DNA of 64,000 nucleotides from Bacillus sp. FJAT-45350. GTDB lineage: Bacteria > Bacillota > Bacilli > Bacillales > NISU01. The DNA is taken from contig NZ_NISU01000001.1 in assembly GCF_002335805.1 (NCBI RefSeq), positions 1-64,000 of the forward strand, given 5' to 3'. The notes under the pieces are model-generated. The model worked only from the letters and a program-made list of their open reading frames with translations, did not search any database and had not been told where the DNA came from. Shown here one piece after another: positions 32,953 to 40,170 of the stretch (within the stretch, counting starts at the first letter, position 1; every line of letters starts with the position of its first letter). Made by a program: the position numbers and the translations under genes.

Positions 32953-33960
32953 ATGAAATTTTTTAAGCGAACGGCAATGGCACTAGGATTAACTTCACTA
33001 ATGATGGTAGCTGCAGCATGTGGCGGAGGACAAACAAATGGGGGAACAACAACAGAAGACAATGATACTAACGATACAACTCAAGAAGAGGCTCCAGTAA
33101 CAGATGAAGAATTATCAGGATCTGTTGTCATTGATGGGTCTGGGACAGTATTCCCATTCATGTCTCAAATGGCTGAGAATTATATGGTAAACAAGGAACA
33201 AAATGTTTCAGTTGAGGTAAGTCGTGCAGGTACATCTGCTGGGTTTGGTAGATTTTTAGTTAAAAATGGCACAGACTTCAATAATGCTTCACGCCATATC
33301 AGAGATACTGAAATTGAAGAAGCAGAAGCATTAGGTTTTGAAGTTCAAGAGTTAAAAGTAGCATTAGATGGATTAACATTCGTCATTAATAAAGAAAACG
33401 ATTGGGCAACTGAACTAACAAAACAAGAATTAGTTGATATTTTCTTAGGAAGTTCTGATGTTAAAAACTGGTCTGATATTCGTCCTGAATTCCCGAATGA
33501 GCCAATTGCAGCTATGGGACCTAACGAAAACCATGGTACGTACGAATTCTTCTGGGAAGTTATTCTTGAAAAAGAGGATTTAAAAGATAATGTTAATCTT
33601 CAACAGGAGTATTCAACTCTAGTAAATCTTGTTGCTGAAGACAAGAATGGAATTGCGTTCTTTGGTTATGGTTACTATGTGAACAATACTGATAGATTAG
33701 CAGCTGTAAACGTTGACTTCGGAAATGGACCTGTAGAGCCTTCATTAGATACGATCGCAGAAGATGGTGAGTATGGACCGTTTACTCGTCCAGTATTTAC
33801 TTACTTAAACTTAAACATGGCACAAGAAAAACCACAAGTATTAGACTTTGCTGTCTATGCTGTAGAAAATGCACAACAAGTAGCATCAGAAACTGGATTC
33901 GCTCCATTATCTGATGCAGATATTCAAGAGTATCTAGAGACGTTAAACGCTTTAAAATAA
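32953..33960 (+). CDS. pstS: Phosphate-binding lipoprotein PstS
   Basis: About 335 residues with a lipoprotein signal ending at Cys23 (VAAACGGG), then an acidic threonine/asparagine linker. The binding fold has VVIDGSGTVFPFMSQMAENY, VEVSRAGTSAGFGRFLVKNGTDFNNASRH and PNENHGTYEFF for phosphate contacts. It captures phosphate outside the membrane and hands it to PstCA. The ATG at 32953 has GTAGGGGGAAAA upstream. A strong hairpin between pstS and pstC probably raises PstS over the membrane parts. Confidence 0.95.
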   Translation: MKFFKRTAMALGLTSLMMVAAACGGGQTNGGTTTEDNDTNDTTQEEAPVTDEELSGSVVIDGSGTVFPFMSQMAENYMVNKEQNVSVEVSRAGTSAGFGRFLVKNGTDFNNASRHIRDTEIEEAEALGFEVQELKVALDGLTFVINKENDWATELTKQELVDIFLGSSDVKNWSDIRPEFPNEPIAAMGPNENHGTYEFFWEVILEKEDLKDNVNLQQEYSTLVNLVAEDKNGIAFFGYGYYVNNTDRLAAVNVDFGNGPVEPSLDTIAEDGEYGPFTRPVFTYLNLNMAQEKPQVLDFAVYAVENAQQVASETGFAPLSDADIQEYLETLNALK

Positions 33961-33973
33961 CTTAATGAGATTT

Positions 33974-34012
33974 AAGATGAGAAGAATAATCTTCTCATCT
34001 TGTCTCTTTTAG
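33974..34012 (+). terminator. Attenuator-type hairpin between pstS and pstC
   Basis: AAGATGAGAAG (33974-33984) pairs perfectly with CTTCTCATCTT (33991-34001), loop AATAAT, followed by the weak T-run GTCTCTTTT. Partial termination or 3'-end protection would give more pstS than pstC mRNA. Confidence 0.7.
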
Positions 34013-34051
34013 CATATGTCTTTAATTTTCGCCTTAGGGGATGAAGGGGTT

Positions 34052-35014
34052 ATGAAATTGGCTAACAACGCAGTTACACAAAAAGGGGAAAAAACAAACG
34101 TTCGAGCAATGATTGATAAAAATAAAAGCTCAATTAGTATAGGGAATATCATTGAAAAAGTTGTCCCTGGCTTTTTATTAGCTATTGCTACCATTTCAAT
34201 CTTAACAACAATAGGAATCTTATTTACATTGTTAAGTGAAACTGTTCTATTTTTTAAAGCAGTACCTTTTGTTGATTTCTATACTGGGACTGTTCTTAGG
34301 CCATTAAGTCAAGATCCCCAGTTTGGTGTACTTCCATTACTAACTGGGACAATTATATCTTCTGTCATAGCTATGTTTGTAGCTATACCGATTGGTGTAA
34401 TGACGGCTATCTTTTTAAGTGAATATGCATCAGATAGAGTAAGAAGAACATTAAAACCAATTTTAGAAGTTCTTGCTGGTATTCCTACGATTGTCTATGG
34501 ATTCTTTGCATTTACGTTTATTACACCGTTACTTCGAGAGTTTATCCCTGGCTTAGGTGCGACTAATATTCTTAGTCCAGGATTAGTAATGGGTATCATG
34601 ATCATTCCTATGGTTGCATCACTTTCGGAGGATGCGATGAGTTCTGTACCAAGATCAATGCGAGAAGGAGCCTTAGCTTTAGGTTCAACAAAGCTTGAAG
34701 TGACGCGGAAGGTTGTACTTCCAGCAGCAGCTTCTGGGATTATTGCTTCATTTGTTCTTGGAATTTCTAGAGCGATTGGAGAAACGATGATTGTAACGAT
34801 CGCAAGTGGAAGTACAAAGAACTTTACATTTGATATCACTCAGTCAATGCAAACAATGACCGCTTATATTGTAGAGGTTACAGGTGGGGATGCTCCTGCT
34901 GGTTCGACTATTTATTACAGTCTATATGCGGTTGCCATGACACTTTTTGCTTTTACCCTACTGATGAATTTACTTGCTCAATATATCTCTCGTAGGGTTA
35001 GGGAGGAATACTAA
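34052..35014 (+). CDS. pstC: Phosphate ABC transporter permease PstC
   Basis: About 320 residues with six membrane helices. The permease loop MSSVPRSMREGALALGSTKLEVTRKVVLPAAASGIIASFVLGISRAIGETM and the YFLSEYAS-like ATIFLSEYASDRVRR stretch are typical. The ATG at 34052 follows GATGAAGGGGTT; the frame from 34016 lacks a site. pstA starts 2 bases after its stop. Confidence 0.94.
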   Translation: MKLANNAVTQKGEKTNVRAMIDKNKSSISIGNIIEKVVPGFLLAIATISILTTIGILFTLLSETVLFFKAVPFVDFYTGTVLRPLSQDPQFGVLPLLTGTIISSVIAMFVAIPIGVMTAIFLSEYASDRVRRTLKPILEVLAGIPTIVYGFFAFTFITPLLREFIPGLGATNILSPGLVMGIMIIPMVASLSEDAMSSVPRSMREGALALGSTKLEVTRKVVLPAAASGIIASFVLGISRAIGETMIVTIASGSTKNFTFDITQSMQTMTAYIVEVTGGDAPAGSTIYYSLYAVAMTLFAFTLLMNLLAQYISRRVREEY

Positions 35015-35016
35015 AA

Positions 35017-35901
35017 ATGAAATATGTTGATTTAGCCCAAGTTGAAAAGAAAATGAACTCACGAATCTTATTAAATAAAATAGCAAAAAACATGTTTATT
35101 ATGGCAGCTTTCTTTGGATTACTTGTATTAGTTGTATTAATAGCAGATGTTTTTTCTAAAAGTTTAGGTTGGATTAATACAGACTTCCTAACTGGAAGGT
35201 ATTCTAATGATGCAAGCAAAGCTGGTATTATGGGAGCGATTCTAGGCACGTTATGGCTAATGGCTGTAGTAGCACCTGTCACAATGTTTTTAGGAGTCGG
35301 AACAGCTATCTATTTAGAAGAATATGCAAAAAAGGGGAAGGTTCGTTCCTTCATACAAACAAATATAGCAAATTTAGCTGGTGTTCCGTCAGTCGTATTT
35401 GGAATATTAGGCTTAACGATATTTGTAAGAAACTTTGATTTAGGGTCAGTAGTCTTAGCCGGTGGATTAACAATGGCACTTTTAGTGCTACCAATTGTTG
35501 TAGTTGCTAGTCAGGAAGCAATTCGCTCAGTTCCACAGTATCTTAGAGAAGCTTCGTATGGGATGGGTGCTACTAAGTGGCAAACGATAATGAGAGTTGT
35601 ATTACCAGCTTCTATAGCTGGAATATTGACAGGTTTAATTCTTTCGCTCTCTCGTTCAATAGGAGAAACGGCACCACTGATTGTATTAGGTATCCCTGCA
35701 TTATTGATTCCATTTCCAGGGGGAATATTCGATAGGTTTACAATACTTCCAATGCAAATCTATTACTGGACAATTGACGCAGCTCTTGTAGCCGAATATG
35801 CCAATTTAGCTGCTGCAACAATTCTTGTGTTACTAGTTGTGTTGTTTACTATGAATTCATTTGCAATTATTATCAGAAACAAGTTTCAAAAGAGATATTA
35901 A
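35017..35901 (+). CDS. pstA: Phosphate ABC transporter permease PstA
   Basis: 294 residues with six membrane helices. VGTAIYLEEYAKKGK, IANLAGVPSVVFGILGL and the loop SVPQYLREASYGMGATKWQTIMRVVLPASIAGILTGLILSLSRSIGETAPL show PstA. It pairs with PstC to form the membrane pore. GGGAGGAATACTAAAA precedes the ATG. Confidence 0.95.
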   Translation: MKYVDLAQVEKKMNSRILLNKIAKNMFIMAAFFGLLVLVVLIADVFSKSLGWINTDFLTGRYSNDASKAGIMGAILGTLWLMAVVAPVTMFLGVGTAIYLEEYAKKGKVRSFIQTNIANLAGVPSVVFGILGLTIFVRNFDLGSVVLAGGLTMALLVLPIVVVASQEAIRSVPQYLREASYGMGATKWQTIMRVVLPASIAGILTGLILSLSRSIGETAPLIVLGIPALLIPFPGGIFDRFTILPMQIYYWTIDAALVAEYANLAAATILVLLVVLFTMNSFAIIIRNKFQKRY

Positions 35902-35919
35902 ATCCATGGGGGGATTAAG

Positions 35920-36753
35920 ATGACACCTGTTTCAATGTTAGAAAATAGAGATGAAATTATTACTAACGCTCAATTAGTTACTCAAGAAGTGAAAAGTATT
36001 AAAGTCGTATATGATACGAGAGATTTAAATCTATGGTATGGGGAAGACCATGCATTAAAAAATATTAACCTTCCTATTTTGGAAAATGAGGTAACGGCTA
36101 TTATTGGGCCTTCTGGTTGTGGAAAATCTACGTATATTAAGACATTAAATAGAATGGTAGAATTAGTACCGACCGTACGCATTTCTGGTGAAATTTTATA
36201 CAAGGAACGCAATATATTTGAAAAAACTTATCAAGTGGAAGATTTACGGACACGAGTTGGTATGGTATTTCAGAAACCAAATCCATTTCCTAAATCAATT
36301 TTTGAAAATGTGGCCTATGGACCAAAAATTCATGGGATTAAAGATAAAAAGATATTGAAAGAGATAGTTGAGAATAGTTTAAGAGGAGCTGCTATTTGGG
36401 ATGAGGTAAAGGACCGCTTACACGAAAATGCTTATGGATTATCAGGGGGACAACAACAACGTTTATGTATTGCTCGTTGTTTAGCGATTGAACCAGATGT
36501 CATTTTGATGGATGAACCGACTTCGGCTCTTGACCCCATTTCAACGTTAAAGGTAGAAGAGCTTGTACAAGAGTTGAAGAAAAATTATAGCATTGTCATT
36601 GTAACTCATAATATGCAACAAGCTGCTAGAATCTCTGACAAAACAGCTTTCTTCTTAAATGGTGAAGTGATTGAATTTGATGAAACAAGCAAAATATTCT
36701 CAAACCCAAGTGATAAACGAACTGAGGATTATATATCAGGACGCTTCGGTTAA
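35920..36753 (+). CDS. pstB: Phosphate ABC transporter ATPase PstB
   Basis: 277 residues, slightly long at the N-terminus (about 25 extra residues before [11 protein letters not shown]). Walker [19 protein letters not shown]-loop [21 protein letters not shown], signature [16 protein letters not shown] and Walker [14 protein letters not shown] are all there. It drives phosphate import. CATGGGGGGATTAAG precedes the ATG. Confidence 0.97.
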   Translation: MTPVSMLENRDEIITNAQLVTQEVKSIKVVYDTRDLNLWYGEDHALKNINLPILENEVTAIIGPSGCGKSTYIKTLNRMVELVPTVRISGEILYKERNIFEKTYQVEDLRTRVGMVFQKPNPFPKSIFENVAYGPKIHGIKDKKILKEIVENSLRGAAIWDEVKDRLHENAYGLSGGQQQRLCIARCLAIEPDVILMDEPTSALDPISTLKVEELVQELKKNYSIVIVTHNMQQAARISDKTAFFLNGEVIEFDETSKIFSNPSDKRTEDYISGRFG

Positions 36754-36775
36754 GAAAAGAAAGCGAGGAGTTTAC

Positions 36776-37429
36776 TTGAGTGTTCGTGAAACGTTTGAGC
36801 TGGCCTTAAAAGATTTGAGATTGAGTATTATAGCGATGGGGCATGAGGTAGAGAAAGTACTTCATCAAGTAATAGATGCTTTTGAGCAAAATAATGAGAA
36901 TATATTAAATGATGTTATTAAGAATGATCCTAGGATTAATCATCTAGAGCTTTTGATTAATGAACGGGTTACGCTTATGATTGCTAAACAACAACCGGTT
37001 GCTACAGACTTGCGAAAGCTGATTGTTGCTTTGAAAATTTCTAGTGACTTAGAAAGAGTTGGTGACCTAGCAGTAGACATTGCAAAGGTTTCTAAACGGT
37101 TACAAGTGAATTCTTTAGGAGAACAAAGGGAAAGGTTGCTAGAAATAGCTGATGTTGCGAAGAACATGATTTCAAGTGCCTTAGAAGCTTATTTACATTC
37201 TGATGTATTGAAAGCACAAAAAATAGCAACGCTCGATGACAAAGTAGATACGATGTTTGGGGAATTTGTTCGCGGAATATTTCAGCAAGGTAAAGAAGTT
37301 GATGTAGCTGAGCAAATAACAAACTTAGCTTTTATTGCACGATACATTGAAAGAATTGCTGATTATGCTACTAATTTAGCGGAGTGGGTTGTCTACGAAG
37401 TGAATGGACAGCATTTTGATTTGAATTAA
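36776..37429 (+). CDS. phoU: Phosphate signalling protein PhoU
   Basis: About 217 residues made of two three-helix bundles, each with the metal-binding E/D-rich repeat (LRKLIVALKISSDLERVGDLAVDIAK and LAFIARYIERIADYATNLAEW). PhoU links Pst transport to PhoR signalling and limits phosphate uptake. The TTG at 36776 is chosen for GCGAGGAG upstream and the typical SVRETFE start. The longer frame from 36671 runs back into pstB. It is the last gene of the operon. Confidence 0.93.
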   Translation: MSVRETFELALKDLRLSIIAMGHEVEKVLHQVIDAFEQNNENILNDVIKNDPRINHLELLINERVTLMIAKQQPVATDLRKLIVALKISSDLERVGDLAVDIAKVSKRLQVNSLGEQRERLLEIADVAKNMISSALEAYLHSDVLKAQKIATLDDKVDTMFGEFVRGIFQQGKEVDVAEQITNLAFIARYIERIADYATNLAEWVVYEVNGQHFDLN

Positions 37430-37501
37430 TATGAAGATAAGGAAGGAAGCATTGATAGTACTGCAAAGGTACTGGATATGTTTCTTTTTTATTTGCTTAG
37501 T

Positions 37502-37535
37502 CATTAAGTATATATGGTAACATATATACTTAATG
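37502..37535. repeat. Perfect 34-bp palindrome after phoU
   Basis: CATTAAGTATATATG (37502-37516) and CATATATACTTAATG (37521-37535) form a 15-bp stem with loop GTAA. It is too AT-rich to be a strong terminator and has no T-run. It could be an operator before the next small gene or a terminator of last resort. Confidence 0.6.
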
Positions 37536-37585
37536 GGTAAATTTTAGATTAATTGTATTCAGTGGTGATTAGGTTGGAGGGTGTA

Positions 37586-37780
37586 ATGAATTCACTTGAA
37601 ATTAAGGAACTACGAAGGAAGCAATACCTTGGCATCAATATGTTTGTTATTTCATTTGCGGCGATAGCAGGTTCAATCATTCTGATTTTTGAAGCATCAA
37701 GATTAGTAGTGTTAATCGGGTTAATTATGATGTTCTTTGTTGTATTGCTCACAATGTTGTTTGTAGCAGGGGCATATTAA
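37586..37780 (+). CDS. Small two-helix membrane protein, unknown
   Basis: 64 residues: a basic N-terminal segment (MNSLEIKELRRKQYLG) and two hydrophobic helices (about 18-37 and 42-62). It is not recognised. GGTTGGAGGGTG precedes the ATG at 37586. It lies alone between the phosphate operon and the CBS gene, and just downstream of the perfect palindrome at 37502. Confidence 0.6.
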   Translation: MNSLEIKELRRKQYLGINMFVISFAAIAGSIILIFEASRLVVLIGLIMMFFVVLLTMLFVAGAY

Positions 37781-37860
37781 GCAAGAAGCTACAATTGCTT
37801 GTTGTTGTTTTTTACTAGAATCATATACAATAGAGCTTGTATATGAGGGGGATTAATTAC

Positions 37861-38562
37861 ATGAGAACGAAAGCAGATAGGTTTTTGTCGGCCTTTAACT
37901 TAATTGAACAGGGGCTAAAGGAGCAATTAAATGTACATCGTCATTTCTCTTTTATGAGAATGATAGACTCGGCTAAGAAAAAACACCCACTAGTGATGAA
38001 GTATGAGTTAGATTTAAAAAAATTCGCTGAATTACGCAATGTCATCGTTCATGAGCAGGTCTCACCTGATTTTATTATTGCAGATCCGCATATAACGATT
38101 GTTGAAAAAATTGAACAGATATATGATGAGTTAATTCAGCCTGACAAAGTGTTTCCAAACTATGAAAAGAAGGTAACGACCTTTCAAATTAATAAAAAGC
38201 TTGCAGATGTTTTAGAAGTTATACAAAGAAAATCGTATACGCAATTTCCCATTTACGAAAAAGAAAAATTTGTTGGATTGTTAACAGAAAATGGGATATC
38301 AAGTTGGTTAGCACATCATATTAAAGAAAATACTTGCTGCCCAACAACTGTTGGATTACAAGAGGTAATGACTTTTGAAGGACACAAAGACAATGTGATA
38401 TTTGTTGATAAAGATTGCTTCATGTATGAAGTGAAAGAGTTATTTGTAAATCACATTGAGCGTAAAATGACGAGATTAGATGCAGTACTTATCACAAAAA
38501 ATGGTGAAAAGAATAATCCACCGTTAGGTATTATAACGCCCTTTGATGTAATCCGCTTGTAA
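37861..38562 (+). CDS. CBS-domain protein with helical N-terminal domain
   Basis: About 233 residues. The first 110 residues are helical (KADRFLSAFNLIEQGLKEQL, FAELRNVIVHEQ) and resemble HEPN/AbiV-like helical bundles only in outline. Residues about 115-230 form a pair of CBS modules (LADVLEVIQRKSYTQFPIYEKEKFVGLLTENGISSWL, then DNVIFVDKDCFMYEVKELF and LDAVLITKNGEKNNPPLGIITPFDVIRL) that may bind adenine nucleotides. GAGGGGGATTAATTAC precedes the ATG. The function is unknown. Confidence 0.8.
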   Translation: MRTKADRFLSAFNLIEQGLKEQLNVHRHFSFMRMIDSAKKKHPLVMKYELDLKKFAELRNVIVHEQVSPDFIIADPHITIVEKIEQIYDELIQPDKVFPNYEKKVTTFQINKKLADVLEVIQRKSYTQFPIYEKEKFVGLLTENGISSWLAHHIKENTCCPTTVGLQEVMTFEGHKDNVIFVDKDCFMYEVKELFVNHIERKMTRLDAVLITKNGEKNNPPLGIITPFDVIRL

Positions 38563-38575
38563 AAGCGGTTTTTTC
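38553..38575 (+). terminator. Terminator overlapping the end of the CBS gene
   Basis: CCGCTT (38553-38558) pairs with AAGCGG (38563-38568), loop GTAA, then TTTTTTC. The stop codon is in the loop. Confidence 0.85.
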
Positions 38576-38664
38576 ATAGAATGGACATTGTCTATTTCTT
38601 TGATTATTACGTTAGATATATTATAATGTGAAAGGAATACATACATTAATAGGAGGAACGTTCA

Positions 38665-39033
38665 ATGTCACCAGAGTTATTGAATATATTTTATCAGTCC
38701 CATATTGGATCATGGGCAATCACAATTTTATTGTTTATTCTTAGCTATTTTCTAATTGAGAAAAAAGCAGGGAAAATTCTTCACATGATTTTGCGATTAT
38801 TCTACATCATTATGATTGTTTCAGGTGTTGGAATGTTAATTGGACCATATGAAGGACTATCTCTTATCCTTAAAGGTGTACTAGCATTATGGTTAATCTA
38901 CTTTATGGAAATGATTCTTGTACGCACGAAAAAAGGCAAGCTTGATAGCAAACAAAAAACATACTACTGGATTCAATGGGTTGTAACATTACTTCTTGTA
39001 GTAGTTATTGGCTTTGGAGTATTACGCTTCTAA
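38665..39033 (+). CDS. YisL/UPF0344 family membrane protein (DUF1516)
   Basis: 122 residues with four membrane helices. HIGSWAITILLFILSYFLI, a glycine-rich ISGVGML-like segment (IIMIVSGVGMLIGPY) and KGVLALWLIYFMEMIL match the B. subtilis YisL family of unknown function. TAGGAGGAACGTTC precedes the ATG. It is alone; the 200 bases after it hold an inverted element and a terminator. Confidence 0.85.
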   Translation: MSPELLNIFYQSHIGSWAITILLFILSYFLIEKKAGKILHMILRLFYIIMIVSGVGMLIGPYEGLSLILKGVLALWLIYFMEMILVRTKKGKLDSKQKTYYWIQWVVTLLLVVVIGFGVLRF

Positions 39034-39058
39034 TTAGAAAAATGTACTTTATTTTTCT

Positions 39059-39176
39059 AAGAAGCAATGAGCGAAGTCACTGCACGTACTTAAAGTCTAG
39101 TGCAAGTGGTTTTCTTGTCGCTAGACGCGCAGTGTACGAAGCCGTTGCTTTCCTTGAGTACTCTAAATGCTTCTTA
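39059..39176. repeat. Long imperfect inverted element downstream of yisL-like gene
   Basis: The ends AAGAAGCA (39059-39066) and TGCTTCTT (39168-39175) are exact inverted copies. Internal arms are partly complementary (GTCACTGCACGTAC against GCGCAGTGTACG; GTCTAGTG against TCGCTAGAC). It is GC-richer than its flanks and has no ribosome binding site for the frame across it. It may be a relic of a small mobile repeat. Confidence 0.45.
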
Positions 39177-39190
39177 CCCGCAAAACAAAA

Positions 39191-39231
39191 AGAGCAATGT
39201 CCGAAAAAAAAATCGGCATTGCTCTTTCTAT
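39191..39231. terminator. Bidirectional terminator between yisL-like and SDR genes
   Basis: AGAGCAATG...CCGA pairs with TCGGCATTGCTCT around A-run AAAAAAAAA, then TTCTATATTTC on the right and an A-rich left flank. It serves convergent genes. Confidence 0.65.
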
Positions 39232-39235
39232 ATTT

Positions 39236-39934
39236 CTAAGCCATTGGTTCAGCTCTTAACTCTTCGAAAGTAATAATTTTTCTTGACGTAATATTTGAGG
39301 AGCTAGCTATATGAAGTAGGGCTGGTGCAACATCCTTTGGATTGTCACCACTTGCTTGTAGTTCGGTTTTCATGACACCAGGGTTAAAGACATAACTAGT
39401 AATTCCATTTGCATGTTCTTCCTCTTCAATTGTGTATGTCAATGTTTCTAGTGCTGCTTTACTAGCGCTATATGCACCGAAGCCTCCAGCTCCTTGTCTA
39501 GCTAATCCCGTTGTAAGTGAGATAATTCTTCCTTCCTTTTGCTTTCTCATAGCTGGGATAGTAGCTCGTGACATAAGAAATGCTGTTGTTACATTGTTTT
39601 CAAAATGTCGTTCCCATGAGTTTAAACTTGAGTCTGCAATCTCGTAGCTTTCAAAAATAGCTGCATTGTTAATTAAAACATCAATTCGACCGAATGTAGA
39701 AAGTGTAGTTTCGACAAATGCATTCACTTCTGCTTCGATAGATACATCCGCTTTAATTGCAACTAATTGTCCTTCGAATGCAGAAAGCTCTTCTTGTAAG
39801 GAAATCATGTTTCCTTCTTGTCTGCAGCAAGCGGCTACCTTTGCTCCTGCTTTGACTGCTTGAATCGCAGTTTCTCGTCCTAAACCAGTTCCTGCACCAG
39901 TAATGACAATCACCTTATCTGTTAATGCAACCAT
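39236..39934 (-). CDS. Short-chain dehydrogenase/reductase
   Basis: About 232 residues of the classical SDR fold. Cofactor motif TGAGTGLGRE (T-G-x3-G-x-G), NNAA at LINNAAIF, and the catalytic Y-x3-K in AYSASKAALETL with the serine/threonine in ISLTTG. It probably oxidises an alcohol or reduces a ketone with NAD(P)(H). The start ATG at 39934 follows AAGGAGGTTTGAAA. It is a single gene and the substrate is unknown. Confidence 0.9.
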   Translation of the reverse strand: MVALTDKVIVITGAGTGLGRETAIQAVKAGAKVAACCRQEGNMISLQEELSAFEGQLVAIKADVSIEAEVNAFVETTLSTFGRIDVLINNAAIFESYEIADSSLNSWERHFENNVTTAFLMSRATIPAMRKQKEGRIISLTTGLARQGAGGFGAYSASKAALETLTYTIEEEEHANGITSYVFNPGVMKTELQASGDNPKDVAPALLHIASSSNITSRKIITFEELRAEPMA

Positions 39935-40170
39935 TTTCAAACCTCCTTATAAAACCTATATGAATAGTTAGTTTACTTGTTTATTTCAGAATTGTCAATA
40001 TTTTTTCTTTTAATTTATTAAAATACTTGTGAGAAGATGTCCCTCTCTTTCAAATTTGATAAACTATAATAGTATGCTAAAAAGGATTTTGACTTAGCTT
40101 TTTTCCGTAATCTACGTGTTCAAGAAAGGTAGTCATGTAAGAAATATACTTAATAAAAGGGGAGTTTAGC

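Noticed and set aside
38976-39239. 87-codon frame after the yisL-like gene
   Set aside because: It begins inside yisL-like coding sequence and runs through an inverted element and terminator.
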